Positions 1-9,300 of a stretch of 64,000 bases of DNA are shown piece after piece; position 1 is the first letter of the stretch, and each line of letters opens with the position of its first letter. Under the pieces are notes generated by a model that saw only the letters and a list, made by a program, of their open reading frames with translations, did not search any database and was not told the origin of the DNA. Source of the stretch: Candidatus Nanosynbacter sp. TM7-087. GTDB taxonomy: Bacteria; Patescibacteriota; Saccharimonadia; Saccharimonadales; Saccharimonadaceae. The stretch spans positions 434,001-498,000 of the forward strand of contig NZ_JAJQJU010000001.1 of the NCBI RefSeq assembly GCF_022828365.1. Reading direction: 5' to 3'. A program made the translations under genes and the position numbers.

Positions 1-2
1 TA

Positions 3-65
3 TTGACTTTATTAAACATATGTGTTATATTTGTATGAGCTTTCTCTGGAATCCCCCGGAGAAAG
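3..65 (+). promoter_or_regulatory. Cassette 1 promoter and 5' hairpin
   Basis: TTGACT (3-8), a 17-base spacer, then TATATT (26-31). Six bases later the expected transcript start falls on AGCTTT at 38. The transcript then folds at once: CTTTCTCTGG (40-49) pairs with CCGGAGAAAG (56-65), ten pairs with one G-U, loop AATCCC. The same promoter geometry and AGCTTT hairpin occur at 15928, 19287 and 40938. Confidence 0.75.
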
Positions 66-93
66 TAGTCCCCTACATGAAAGGTTAGAGGAA

Positions 94-387
94 ATGTTTG
101 ACGTTTTCTTTATTCTCACAATTCTAGCAACCATGTATGTTGCATGGTACGCCTACAGGGCCCCTTCGGGGGTTAGCCACATATGGCACACGCTAGCCGC
201 CGCGGCTGGCGTGTGGATGACAGTCTTTTTCATCTACTTCATGGTAGCAGAATCGCCACACCGGCCGATGTACCACACGGTGCTGGTGGCTTTGTTCTAC
301 TGCACGACGGCGGCCACTTACACTACCCTACAAGAGAGGGGTAAGACAGAGGTGAGGAATGAACTGCGGGACAATAAGTCCCGCTGA
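94..387 (+). CDS. Small three-span membrane protein (cassette 1)
   Basis: 97 residues, no family recognised. I start it at ATG 94 because an AGAGGA Shine-Dalgarno lies just upstream, whereas the longer in-frame opening at 22 lies inside the promoter. Three hydrophobic stretches are visible (about residues 3-18, 32-50 and 60-75), then a charged tail ending in NKSR, so it is probably an inner-membrane protein. Codons end in G or C far more often than in neighbouring genes. The stop codon abuts a perfect hairpin, GCGGGAC (366-372) with GTCCCGC (378-384). It runs toward dnaE, which is on the other strand. It belongs to a set of four cassettes with the same promoter and leader design. Function unknown. 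Confidence 0.7.
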   Translation: MFDVFFILTILATMYVAWYAYRAPSGVSHIWHTLAAAAGVWMTVFFIYFMVAESPHRPMYHTVLVALFYCTTAATYTTLQERGKTEVRNELRDNKSR

Positions 388-394
388 CAGTAGT

Positions 395-454
395 ATAGTT
401 AGCCCGCCGTAGAGCAACCAGCTCCGGCTAGGCCTCTGTCAGCGGGCTAACTAT
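395..454 (+). terminator. Cassette 1 terminal hairpin
   Basis: ATAGTTAGCCCGC (395-407) pairs perfectly with GCGGGCTAACTAT (442-454), thirteen pairs, with a 34-base inner loop. There is no strong T run after it, so intrinsic termination is likely but not certain. The inner and right-hand parts resemble the terminator of cassette 4 (GGCT, GCCTCT and GCGGGCTA in the same order). Confidence 0.6.
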
Positions 455-3400
455 CACTTTAGAATTACACACTCTTCACCCAGAGTGTTTTTTAATTGGC
501 TTAATAGGTTATCATTAGCATCCACCTTAAACGGCAGACGCATGGCTGATTTCTCTTTCTCGCCCAGCACCAAAACCACATCAGTCGTGCCAGCATTCTC
601 GCCGCAAACAGACTTCATTTTCACTAACCGCGAATGGTCATTCGGGTCTTTAATATACACAAATAACTTTGAAGCGGGAATTTCTGGCGCAACATTAACA
701 GGCGCCGAATGAGTTTTTGGCTGCGGTTTGGCGGCGTCATTCTTCACAGCAGACTTCGGAGAAGCTCCATTTTTCTGATTACGATAAGCTTCACGGCGCT
801 CTTTTTTCACAGCAGAGCTAATTTTTGGCGCATCCATTTTACGGCCAGTCGACTCATAGCCATTGATATCGTTATCCGTAATCACAATGATATCATCGGC
901 AATTAGTTTACTTTCATTGCCCAGATTTCCGTCACGATCTCGAGCTGAATTTTTACCAGAAACTCGAATCACCGCGTCCTGAACTAGCTTGGCGCCAACT
1001 TTCTCATACAGATTTGGGAAAACAATTATTTCACCCTCGCCGAATTTATCCTCAATTCCCACAAACGCCATCTTCGAGCCGCTTTTTGTGACAATTGTGC
1101 GAACGGTACTAATAATTCCCCCGACCGTCATCATTCGACTGTCGTACTCAGGAACTAATTGTGTCAATGGTTGAGTTTGCTCGCTCAAATATGTTTCATA
1201 TCTATCAAGCGGATGCGCCGAAATATACAACCCCAGCAGTTCCCGCTCCCACATCAAGCGCTCTTTATCGTCGTGTTTCACAGGAGCCTTCTGGAGATGA
1301 AGAGTCGATTGGACGCTCGCCGCATCATCGCCACCCAACATTCCAAACAAATTGGTCTGCCCGCTGGCGGCTTCTTTTTGGAGTTTGGACGCAAATGACG
1401 TAATGGAATCCAGATTGAAAAGCAAATCAGATCGATCGCCCATATCATCAAACGCACCAGACTTAATAAGCGACTCCCAGGCTTTTCTGTTGAATTTGCT
1501 GGTTGAAACGCGCCTAGCAAAATCCTCAACCGACGTAAACGGCCCATCTTCGCGCGCCCGCAGAACTTCCTCGACCGCACCAACGCCAACGCCCTTCACT
1601 GCCGACATTCCGAAACGAATTTTATTCTCATTCGGCACCACCGCAAACTCAACGAACGACTCGTTTACGTCAGGACTAAGTACGCTAATTCCCATGTGCT
1701 TACATTCGGTGATTTCAATTGCCAGACGATCAGTATCATCATGGTCGCTGGTCATAAGCGCCGCCATAAATGCGTCGGGATAATGCGCCTTCAAATAAGC
1801 CGTCCAATAGGCAATCAAACCATAACAAGCGGCGTGCGACTTATTGAAACAATAGTTAGCGAATTCTTCCAGCTGAGTCCAGAAAGTTTCCGCAATTTCC
1901 TTAGTTGCGCCACCAACTTTAACCGCACCCTCGACGAATTCAGGCTTGACCTTTTTCATCAAGTCAATTTTTTTCTTACCAACAGCCTTACGCAATGTGT
2001 CAGCCTGACCACCAGTAAATCCACACCATTCCTTAGAAATCTGCATAAACTGCTCCTGATAGACCAAAATTCCGTAAGTATTTTTCAGCGAGTTTTTCAT
2101 TCCAGAATGCAAATAAGTTATCTCTTCTTCGCCGTGTTTGCGCCTAATAAAGCTGTCAATAAACTGCATTGGGCCCGGACGATAAAGAGCCACCATAGCA
2201 ATAATATCTTCAAACGTAGTCGGCTTTAGTCCGCGCAAATATCGCTTCATTCCTGCAGATTCCAACTGAAAAACACCAGTTGTGTCGCCGCGCTGAAACA
2301 GCTCGTAGGTCTTTTTATCATCAAGTGGCAACTCCGAAAGGTTAATCTCTTTCTTGTAAGCTTTTCGGATAATCCTCATAGCGTTATTGATAATCGTAAG
2401 GTTCGAAAGCCCCAAAAAGTCCATCTTCAATAGACCCAACTCTTCAACCTCGCCCATCGGGAACTGAGTCGCCACTACACCCTTTTGTGCCATTTCAAGA
2501 GGAATGTAATTGACTAGCGTATCTGGCGCGATCACCACACCACAAGCATGAACTCCGTGACTACGGATCGTCCCCTCCAGCTGAATTGCATAGTCCAGAA
2601 CTTCCTTCGCAGTCGGATTATTTTCATATTCATTCCGAAGGTCCGCGTCTTCTTTAATACTCACGGACAACGGAATATGACGCCCCTGGTTTGGCGGCGG
2701 AACTAACTTCGCCAAGCGGTCACTCTCAGCGTACGGAACTTCCAAAACCCTGGCGACGTCACGCACTGCCATACGACCAAACATCTTACCAAACGTTGCG
2801 ATATTACTGACATGATCCTCGCCATATTTTTTCGCACAATATTCAATCACTTCATCGCGACGCGTATCCTGAATATCAACGTCGATGTCGGGCATAGAAA
2901 TACGATCAGGATTAAGAAATCGCTCAAACAGTAGTCCATATTTCAGCGGATCAAGATCTGTAATATTAAGCGCATACGCAATAATTGAACCAGCCGCACT
3001 ACCGCGCCCAGGCCCAAAAACAATTCCTTGAGATTTTCCCCAGTTGATAAAATCCTGGACAATCAAGAAATAACCTTCATAGCCCATATTTCCCATCACA
3101 CCAAGCTCCATCTTAGCGCGCTCACGAACCTCATCAGACAACTTCGGAATAATTTCGTCAGGGTCTAATTTCTCAGCCTCCTCCTTCGAAGCTCCATTGT
3201 AACGCTGCAACAAACCTTGATATGTCAATCTAAGCAGATACGAATGTTCATTCTCGCCGTCTGGCAATGGATATTTTGGAATAAGAATTCGCCCAAGCTC
3301 AATCTCAACGTCGCAGCGATCGGCTATTTTTTTCGTGTTGCGAATAACTTCAGGAAATTCCTCACCCCAGTGATCGATAATATCACGCGGATCCGTCAAG

Positions 3401-4194
3401 TGAAGCTCAAAATCCTTCAAGCTCATTCGCTTTTCATCACTGAGATACGAACCCGTCCCAACACAAAGCAGAATCTCGTGCGCGTCTTGATATTCATGCG
3501 TCAAATAGTGACCATCACAAGTCACCACCATCTCAATATCAAGCTCTTTTGAAAGCTTAATCAAGCCCTCGTTGATCTTCGCCTGCACGTCCCAGTGTGT
3601 GTTCGACTTCGGGTGTCCGTGATCCTGTAGCTCCAAATAATAACGATCACCAAAAATTGACTTATACCACTTGGCAATATCACGAGCGCGATCATAATCA
3701 TCTTCTTTCAGCGCCACGCCAATTTCACCACTCGCACAACCGCTCAGAACAATCAATCCCTCGTTCAATTCCTCCAGTAAATCATGGTCAATTCGCGGTT
3801 TGTAATACATTCCCTCCAGATTGGCGCGCGTCGACAACTTCATCAAGTTATGGAAGCCCGTATTATTCATCGCAAGCACAGTCAAGTGAAAACGCTGTTT
3901 ATCCTTACCTGGATCGCGATCGAACCGAGAACGAGTCGCCACGTAAGTTTCAATTCCGATAATCGGCTTAATACCCGCTTTTTTGGCAGTTTTATAATAG
4001 TCCAAAATGCCACTCATCGTGCCGTGATCAGTTACGGCAGCAGCCTCCATTCCGAGCTCCTTAACCTTATCGACCAAGTCATGAATCTTAGTCAATCCGT
4101 CCAGCACCGAATGAAAAGTGTGATTATGAAGATGCACGAAATCTGACGGCTTCAAAGCCGCCGACGATGATTGTTCGCTTGTCCCCTCAGTCAT
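454..4194 (-). CDS. dnaE: DNA polymerase III subunit alpha
   Basis: 1246 residues, the catalytic subunit of the replicative polymerase. An N-terminal PHP domain opens with HLHNHTFHSVLDG. The polymerase palm carries the PDIDVD acidic motif (about residue 440), with HhH and OB-type segments and a lysine-rich linker toward the C terminus. The length fits the DnaE1 class. I use ATG 4194: TATAAT (4203-4208) lies eight bases upstream, suggesting a leaderless or nearly leaderless message. The C-terminal end meets the hairpin of cassette 1, so the two transcripts converge. Confidence 0.97.
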   Translation of the reverse strand: MTEGTSEQSSSAALKPSDFVHLHNHTFHSVLDGLTKIHDLVDKVKELGMEAAAVTDHGTMSGILDYYKTAKKAGIKPIIGIETYVATRSRFDRDPGKDKQRFHLTVLAMNNTGFHNLMKLSTRANLEGMYYKPRIDHDLLEELNEGLIVLSGCASGEIGVALKEDDYDRARDIAKWYKSIFGDRYYLELQDHGHPKSNTHWDVQAKINEGLIKLSKELDIEMVVTCDGHYLTHEYQDAHEILLCVGTGSYLSDEKRMSLKDFELHLTDPRDIIDHWGEEFPEVIRNTKKIADRCDVEIELGRILIPKYPLPDGENEHSYLLRLTYQGLLQRYNGASKEEAEKLDPDEIIPKLSDEVRERAKMELGVMGNMGYEGYFLIVQDFINWGKSQGIVFGPGRGSAAGSIIAYALNITDLDPLKYGLLFERFLNPDRISMPDIDVDIQDTRRDEVIEYCAKKYGEDHVSNIATFGKMFGRMAVRDVARVLEVPYAESDRLAKLVPPPNQGRHIPLSVSIKEDADLRNEYENNPTAKEVLDYAIQLEGTIRSHGVHACGVVIAPDTLVNYIPLEMAQKGVVATQFPMGEVEELGLLKMDFLGLSNLTIINNAMRIIRKAYKKEINLSELPLDDKKTYELFQRGDTTGVFQLESAGMKRYLRGLKPTTFEDIIAMVALYRPGPMQFIDSFIRRKHGEEEITYLHSGMKNSLKNTYGILVYQEQFMQISKEWCGFTGGQADTLRKAVGKKKIDLMKKVKPEFVEGAVKVGGATKEIAETFWTQLEEFANYCFNKSHAACYGLIAYWTAYLKAHYPDAFMAALMTSDHDDTDRLAIEITECKHMGISVLSPDVNESFVEFAVVPNENKIRFGMSAVKGVGVGAVEEVLRAREDGPFTSVEDFARRVSTSKFNRKAWESLIKSGAFDDMGDRSDLLFNLDSITSFASKLQKEAASGQTNLFGMLGGDDAASVQSTLHLQKAPVKHDDKERLMWERELLGLYISAHPLDRYETYLSEQTQPLTQLVPEYDSRMMTVGGIISTVRTIVTKSGSKMAFVGIEDKFGEGEIIVFPNLYEKVGAKLVQDAVIRVSGKNSARDRDGNLGNESKLIADDIIVITDNDINGYESTGRKMDAPKISSAVKKERREAYRNQKNGASPKSAVKNDAAKPQPKTHSAPVNVAPEIPASKLFVYIKDPNDHSRLVKMKSVCGENAGTTDVVLVLGEKEKSAMRLPFKVDANDNLLSQLKNTLGEECVILK

Positions 4195-4213
4195 TAATAA
4201 CAATTATAGCACG

Positions 4214-4510
4214 CTATTGACGACGCTGCATTGTCTCAATTAAGTGATTGATAAAATCAGCCAACGGCGGGAAAATGTCAGCGAATTGCCCTAAAATCCA
4301 AATCAACAGTGCGATCAACAGTGTTGCGCCCAAAGCACTCCCCAATCCAAAGAAAATTCCTCGAACAAAGTTCATCAAATAAACTTGGTGCCGGGATTTA
4401 TGAAAATCAAAGAACAAATCCTCCAAAATTGCCTTGCGGGCGTCATTTTCATTATCGCGAACGACTTTTTTTGTTAGCTTATTTGGCTGTTCTTTGGCTG
4501 ACTTTTTCAC
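4214..4510 (-). CDS. Small two-span membrane protein, DUF5665-like
   Basis: 98 residues. A charged N terminus is followed by a segment ending in SRHQVYLMNFVRGIFFG and a strong membrane span (about residues 55-75), resembling DUF5665 proteins; the family assignment is from memory and tentative. It starts at a GTG inside the end of the upstream gene (overlap 4479-4510), with an AAGAAGG Shine-Dalgarno, so the two are probably translationally coupled. It lies just upstream of dnaE. Confidence 0.65.
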   Translation of the reverse strand: MKKSAKEQPNKLTKKVVRDNENDARKAILEDLFFDFHKSRHQVYLMNFVRGIFFGLGSALGATLLIALLIWILGQFADIFPPLADFINHLIETMQRRQ

Positions 4511-4766
4511 TCTTTCTTACCTTCTTCTTTGAGAAAAATTTCGAGAAAAATCCACTTTTTGAAGCGAAGCTTTTGGCTAGCTCCACGCCAATTGAAACCG
4601 TACTCACAATTCCATTCAGACTAGCAATTCGCTGACTTATTACCTCCACGTTCTGCTGGGTTTGACGAATTTGACGCGTTAATTTGATGATGGAAATTGT
4701 CATAGCGATCATCATGATGACAAAGATCACCATCAAAATCACTAATATAATAAGCAATCCGTTCAT
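4479..4766 (-). CDS. Small membrane-anchored protein with coiled coil
   Basis: 95 residues. One N-terminal membrane span (residues 3-28) is followed by a heptad-like QIRQTQQNVEVISQRIASL region and a lysine-rich tail, the layout of DUF948-type proteins. TATAAT lies seven bases before the ATG, so the mRNA may be leaderless. First gene of a pair with the 4214-4510 gene. Function unknown. Confidence 0.65.
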   Translation of the reverse strand: MNGLLIILVILMVIFVIMMIAMTISIIKLTRQIRQTQQNVEVISQRIASLNGIVSTVSIGVELAKSFASKSGFFSKFFSKKKVRKSEKVSQRTAK

Positions 4767-4781
4767 GCTATTTATTATACA

Positions 4782-5675
4782 TTATTTTAGGCGATCCGTC
4801 AGATGAGCGCGCAATTTATCACCAAAGTTAGGATCACGCAGCCCAAAGTCGATCACCGTTTTTAGATATTCCAATTTGTCGCCAGTATCATAATAAGTGC
4901 CGTTCGTAATTTCTACGCCGTAAAAATCAAATCCGTCGTCAATCATTTGCTGCATAATTGGCTGGATTGTAAACTCGCCGTTGCCGTCAAATTCTTCCTT
5001 GGCTTTATCTAGATAGCCAAAAATCTCACCCGGAAGTAAATAGCTACTAACGCTCGCCAAATCAGAAGGCGCATTATCCTTACCTGGCTTTTCAACAATG
5101 TTCGTCATTTTTATAACGCCGTCTTTCACTCCTTGACCATTGATGACTCCATAACGATCAAATTCCGTGTCATCAGTTATCTTCTTACATGACAGAACCG
5201 CTCCATCTAAGCTTTCTGATGCCTCAATCATCTGCTTGAAACGACTTGGGCTAGCCGCAATAAAGTCATCTGCAAATGTGTAAATCACAGGCTCATCATG
5301 ATGAATCAAATGCGAAGCGCAGGCCAAAGGTGTTGCGTTGCCGTACGGGCCCTTCTGGCGGATATAAATAAAGTTTGCCATCTCAGCCAAATTCTGCACC
5401 TCGTCAATGAACGGCTGTTTTTTAGGACCGCCAGCGCGCAAATTAGCCAAAAGCTCTTCGTTCGGCTCATCAAAATGGTCCTCGATTGCTCGCTTATTCG
5501 CGCTACCGATAATGATGATATCTTTAATGCCAGCCTCAACTAATTCCTCGACGACGTATTGAATAATCGGCTTATCAATCAGCGGCAACATCTCCTTTGG
5601 CATGGCTTTAGTTTGTGGCAAAAATCGCGTACCAAAACCGGCAGCAGCGATGATGGCTTTAGTTGGTTTTCTCAT
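4782..5675 (-). CDS. galU: UTP--glucose-1-phosphate uridylyltransferase
   Basis: 297 residues, makes UDP-glucose from UTP and glucose-1-phosphate. The N terminus has the nucleotidyltransferase signature AAAGFGTRFLPQTKAMPKE, followed by DKPIIQYVVEE, and FADDF at the metal site. Length is normal for bacterial GalU. A GGAG Shine-Dalgarno precedes the ATG. In a reduced genome this probably supplies glycans of the cell surface. Confidence 0.95.
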   Translation of the reverse strand: MRKPTKAIIAAAGFGTRFLPQTKAMPKEMLPLIDKPIIQYVVEELVEAGIKDIIIIGSANKRAIEDHFDEPNEELLANLRAGGPKKQPFIDEVQNLAEMANFIYIRQKGPYGNATPLACASHLIHHDEPVIYTFADDFIAASPSRFKQMIEASESLDGAVLSCKKITDDTEFDRYGVINGQGVKDGVIKMTNIVEKPGKDNAPSDLASVSSYLLPGEIFGYLDKAKEEFDGNGEFTIQPIMQQMIDDGFDFYGVEITNGTYYDTGDKLEYLKTVIDFGLRDPNFGDKLRAHLTDRLK

Positions 5676-5710
5676 ATTTCAGCTCCTATTCCCTATTGTT
5701 TTCAGCAATT

Positions 5711-7159
5711 CTAAAGTCTTTCGCGAATCAGTTTTTGCGCAAGGCTTGGATTGGCTTGACCCTTAGACTTCTTCATGACTTGCCCAACCAAATAGCCGAT
5801 AGCCTTATCTTTTCCAGCCTTGATGTCTGCAATTGACGCCGCTGAAGCTGGATCACTCAGAACTTCGTCAACGATTGCAGTAATCGCCGACTCATCAGAA
5901 ACCTGCAACAAATTCTTCTCTTCGGCAAGTTTACGCGGATTTTTCGCGCCAGCCAGAAGCTCATTAAATAACTCCTTCGCATTCGTGCTGGAAACTTCAG
6001 ACTTCTCTGTCATTTCAGCCAATTCTATCAAATCGTCAACTGCCACACGTGTAGATTCATTGTCCGTTTGCGCGTCACTTTCGTCAGAAGCCGTCAATGC
6101 GCTCGCAAACCAATGCGCGACTCGCTTAGCGGAAGCCTCACCAGACTTTTTCTGAACTTCCAATGTAATCTGGGCATAATTCTGATTAGACAAAAGCGAA
6201 TTGATAACAGATTTATCCAAGTTTAGCGCGCTCCATTTTTCCCTATATTCACCCGGAAGCATCGGCACTTTGGACTGAATTTCAGCAATCACCTCGTCAG
6301 TCAACACAACTGGCGGAATATCTGGGTCTGGCATATAACGATAATCCTGCGCGTCCTCCTTTGACCTCTGAGAAATAGTTATCTGCTTGTCATCATTCCA
6401 GCCTCTGGTTTCCTGAACAACTTCTTCGCCACGCTCCAAGATATCGACTTGACGCTTAAACTCGTACTCAGCAGCCCTTTCAACGCTACGGAAGGAATTG
6501 AGATTCTTAATTTCAGCGCGCTTTCCAAGCTCCATCGCACCCTTTTTTGCTACTGAAATATTGACGTCAAATCGCATATTTCCGTGATATAAATTGCCGT
6601 AAGTCACACCCGCGTAAACCATCAATTTATGTAGTTCCGAAACGTAAGCTTTAGCCTCCTCAGCCGAATGTATATCCGGCTCAGAAACAATCTCAATCAA
6701 CGGCGTGCCAGCACGGTTAAGATCGACCAACGAATAGCCGTCGTGATGCGTTAACTTACCAGCATCTTCCTCCATGTGAGCATGATGGATTCGCACGCGT
6801 TTCAAAGAACCATCTTCCAGCGGCGCATCGACATATCCAGCCAAAATAATCGGATTATACATCTGCGAAGTCTGATAGCCCTTTGGTAAATCTGGATAAA
6901 AATAATGCTTTCGATCAAACCGGCTAACGTGCGCAATCGGCGAATTCAAAGCTTTTCCAGCACGAACTGCCAGCTCAACAGCGTGTTTATTCAAAACCGG
7001 CAACATCCCCGGCAAACCAAAATCAATCTGATGCGTCTTAGTATTCGGCTCAGCGTCACGAGCGTCATTGTCGGCCGGGCTAAATAGCTTGGTTTTCGTC
7101 GCCAGCTGAACGTGACATTCGATACCAATTGTCATTTCATAATCGTCATATACACTCAT
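5711..7159 (-). CDS. gatB: Asp-tRNA(Asn)/Glu-tRNA(Gln) amidotransferase subunit B
   Basis: 482 residues. GatB activates the misacylated Glu-tRNA(Gln) or Asp-tRNA(Asn) by phosphorylation before ammonia from GatA is added. Recognised by GIECHVQL near the N terminus, the FYPDLPKGYQTSQ block and the YqeY-like C-terminal domain ending in QANPSLAQKLIRERL. The start codon overlaps the stop of the HEPN-like gene as TAATG, so it is the last gene of the gatC-gatA-HEPN-gatB operon. Confidence 0.96.
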   Translation of the reverse strand: MSVYDDYEMTIGIECHVQLATKTKLFSPADNDARDAEPNTKTHQIDFGLPGMLPVLNKHAVELAVRAGKALNSPIAHVSRFDRKHYFYPDLPKGYQTSQMYNPIILAGYVDAPLEDGSLKRVRIHHAHMEEDAGKLTHHDGYSLVDLNRAGTPLIEIVSEPDIHSAEEAKAYVSELHKLMVYAGVTYGNLYHGNMRFDVNISVAKKGAMELGKRAEIKNLNSFRSVERAAEYEFKRQVDILERGEEVVQETRGWNDDKQITISQRSKEDAQDYRYMPDPDIPPVVLTDEVIAEIQSKVPMLPGEYREKWSALNLDKSVINSLLSNQNYAQITLEVQKKSGEASAKRVAHWFASALTASDESDAQTDNESTRVAVDDLIELAEMTEKSEVSSTNAKELFNELLAGAKNPRKLAEEKNLLQVSDESAITAIVDEVLSDPASAASIADIKAGKDKAIGYLVGQVMKKSKGQANPSLAQKLIRERL

Positions 7160-7578
7160 TATAATGCTCCCAAATCTTTTAATGCCTGTTCAAAACTCGC
7201 CATAGCTCGACGAAAACTCTGCGCCGTTACCGTTACGTTGGTTTCGTGGGCAATTTGATTACGCAATTTATGCGCCGCCCAAAGCCCATTTTCATCGCTC
7301 CAATATCCCTTGCGAGATTTCATACGTTCGCCCATCGTTTCGCCAGCCACGCCGCAGTCGCGCATAGCTTTGTCTAGCAACTTGTCCGCCTTCATTATCG
7401 CCATCTGCATACTTTCCGATTTTCTGGTTTCGACATTGCGCAAAATTTGCCGCCAAACCCTCTGGTACATTTCTTTGTCAATTTGACCGCGACCACGAGA
7501 AGTCAATTGAATGAAAATCATCAGCAAGGCGCCGATAATCAACGCCGCAACAACTATCGCAACCATCAATCCGTCCAT
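7159..7578 (-). CDS. Membrane-anchored HEPN-like protein in the gat operon
   Basis: 139 residues. One N-terminal membrane span (about residues 5-25) is followed by a helical domain that ends with HKLRNQIAHE. The R-N-x-x-x-H arrangement is the signature of HEPN domains, many of which are RNases; the assignment is an inference from this motif and the helical content. It overlaps gatA (TGATG) and gatB (TAATG), so it is co-translated with the amidotransferase. I start at ATG 7578. It could simply be a structural HEPN or DUF4145-type protein rather than a nuclease. Confidence 0.7.
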   Translation of the reverse strand: MDGLMVAIVVAALIIGALLMIFIQLTSRGRGQIDKEMYQRVWRQILRNVETRKSESMQMAIMKADKLLDKAMRDCGVAGETMGERMKSRKGYWSDENGLWAAHKLRNQIAHETNVTVTAQSFRRAMASFEQALKDLGAL

Positions 7579-8948
7579 CAAATCTTCTCCACTTCCGAAA
7601 CTAGCTTCAGCAAGTTCTTATCCGACTTGTAATCGCCAATAAGCTGCACGCCAATTGGCAGTCCTTCATCACTATTCCCAGCCGGCGCTGAAACTGCAGG
7701 AAGTCCAGCCAAACTTGCTGACACGGTCATAATGTCCGCCAAATACATTTTTATCGGATCGCTAGCATTCTCCCCAATCTTAAACGCAGGAGTCGGCGCA
7801 ACCGGCATCAATAGCGCGTCATACTCGGTAAATAACTTCTTAAATTCGTCAATCAATAGCGTCCTGGCTTTTTGAGCCTGCATATAATAAGCATCGAAAA
7901 ATCCGCTTGACAATACGAAACTTCCTATCATAATTCGTCGCTTATTTTCGGTCATAAAACCTTCATTTCGACTACGACCATAAAGTTCCGCCAAAGTCTT
8001 TACTTCCGCCGCTCGATGGCCGTATCGCACGCCGTCATATCGCGCCAAATTCGAAGACAATTCCGCTGGCACAATTATGTAGTACATCGCCAGAGAATGT
8101 TGCATCATGCTCAAATCTACTTCCTCGATTTCGTAGCCAAGCTGCTTCAATTTCTCCGCATAATCAAGCGTTTTTTGGCGAACTTCCGCGTCCACGTCGT
8201 CGGTCATACATTGCTTGACTAGACCTATCTTTTTCTTTGCAAATTCTGGCTGATTATTCCAAAAATCAGGCAAAGTCGTCATATCCTTATCATCGCGACC
8301 AGCCATAATTTCCATCACCAAGTCCGTATCTTCAGCATTCGTAGCAAAACAGCCGATCGTGTCCGTACTTGATGCCATCGCTACTACGCCATAACGACTA
8401 ACCGCCCCGTAAGTCGGCTTAATTCCAACTACGCCGTTAAAGCTGGCTGGCTGACGAATCGAACCACCAGTATCTGTACCAAGCGCAAACGGAACCACGT
8501 CAAGCGCCGTGACTACCGCCGATCCACCAGATGATCCGCCAGCAACTCGCGTTTTATCAGCAGCATTCTTGGTTGGACCAAATGCCGAGTTTTCCGTCGA
8601 ACCACCGTGTGCAAAAGCATCCAAGTTCGCCTTACCGATGCAAATCGCACCTTCAGCTTCCAATTTCTCAACAGCCGTCGCCTGTAATGGCGCATTAAAG
8701 TTTTCTAGCATTTTTGAAGCGGCAGTCGTTGGCGCACCAAACGCCAAAAAATTGTCCTTCACAACAAATGGCACGCCCGCCAATCGTCCAGAAATCTCGC
8801 CAGCATCAACTTTTTCTGCTCGCTCCAGCGCACGCTCTTCTGTCAAGCTAAGCAGCGCATTATATTCCTCAATTTCACGCGCTCGTCGCAATGCTTCTTT
8901 TACGTTCTCGACCGCGCCCTTGCCAATAAAATCACTAATCTTACTCAT
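7578..8948 (-). CDS. gatA: Asp-tRNA(Asn)/Glu-tRNA(Gln) amidotransferase subunit A
   Basis: 456 residues, amidase-signature glutaminase that releases ammonia for GatB. The catalytic triad is visible: Lys in PFVVKDN, the two serines in GGSSGGSA and in DTGGSIRQPA. The domain ends with GLPIGVQLIGD. The start overlaps the gatC stop as TAATG. Length is slightly short of the usual 480-490 residues, at the C terminus. Confidence 0.96.
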   Translation of the reverse strand: MSKISDFIGKGAVENVKEALRRAREIEEYNALLSLTEERALERAEKVDAGEISGRLAGVPFVVKDNFLAFGAPTTAASKMLENFNAPLQATAVEKLEAEGAICIGKANLDAFAHGGSTENSAFGPTKNAADKTRVAGGSSGGSAVVTALDVVPFALGTDTGGSIRQPASFNGVVGIKPTYGAVSRYGVVAMASSTDTIGCFATNAEDTDLVMEIMAGRDDKDMTTLPDFWNNQPEFAKKKIGLVKQCMTDDVDAEVRQKTLDYAEKLKQLGYEIEEVDLSMMQHSLAMYYIIVPAELSSNLARYDGVRYGHRAAEVKTLAELYGRSRNEGFMTENKRRIMIGSFVLSSGFFDAYYMQAQKARTLLIDEFKKLFTEYDALLMPVAPTPAFKIGENASDPIKMYLADIMTVSASLAGLPAVSAPAGNSDEGLPIGVQLIGDYKSDKNLLKLVSEVEKI

Positions 8949-9235
8949 TACAATACCTGCGGAACTTTCACTTGATTATTCTGTTTTTCTGGCGCCAAAT
9001 CAAGCAACTCCTCAACAGGAATCCCCGCCTGAACTTCATCTTCGCGCCAGACATTGCTCAGTCCTGTAACTTGATAAGTCGGCTCAACACCCGACACGTC
9101 AAGCTCGCCCAACTGCTCAATATAGCCAATTATATTTTCCAAATCTTGGCGCAGTCCGTCGGTTTCGTCATCAGTCAATGCCAGACTACTCAAACTCGCC
9201 AAGTGCTGAATATCGCTGGTAGAAATAGTTATCAT
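8948..9235 (-). CDS. gatC: Asp-tRNA(Asn)/Glu-tRNA(Gln) amidotransferase subunit C
   Basis: 95 residues, the belt subunit that stabilises GatA-GatB. Typical features are IQHLASLSSLALTDDE at the N terminus and LDVSGVEPTY in the middle. First gene of the operon. TATAAT sits exactly six bases before the ATG, consistent with a leaderless transcript. Confidence 0.94.
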   Translation of the reverse strand: MITISTSDIQHLASLSSLALTDDETDGLRQDLENIIGYIEQLGELDVSGVEPTYQVTGLSNVWREDEVQAGIPVEELLDLAPEKQNNQVKVPQVL

Positions 9236-9251
9236 ATCAATATTATACCAC

Positions 9252-9283
9252 TAAAAAAAGCCGCCCATCAAAGTGAGCGACTT
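9252..9283 (-). terminator. Intrinsic terminator before gatC
   Basis: On the minus strand AAGTCGCTCA pairs with TGGGCGGCTT (plus 9257-9282), followed by a run of seven T. It ends the transcript of the 9301-10095 gene and separates it from the gat operon. Confidence 0.8.
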
Positions 9284-9300
9284 TATTTTTCCAAGTTTTA

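Noticed and set aside
35-88. A 17-codon frame MSFLWNPPEK in the leader of cassette 1
   Set aside because: Its ATG lies upstream of the expected transcript start, and no equivalent occurs in the other cassettes.
22-93. Longer start of the cassette 1 protein
   Set aside because: The extra 24 codons would lie in the promoter and 5' hairpin; ATG 94 has the Shine-Dalgarno.
395-454. Perfect 13-base inverted repeat as an attachment or recombination site
   Set aside because: It sits at the end of a gene and resembles the terminator of cassette 4; no integrase nearby.
1352-2229. Long plus-strand frames opposite dnaE
   Set aside because: They have no start signals, unlikely composition, and mirror the strongly conserved dnaE frame.
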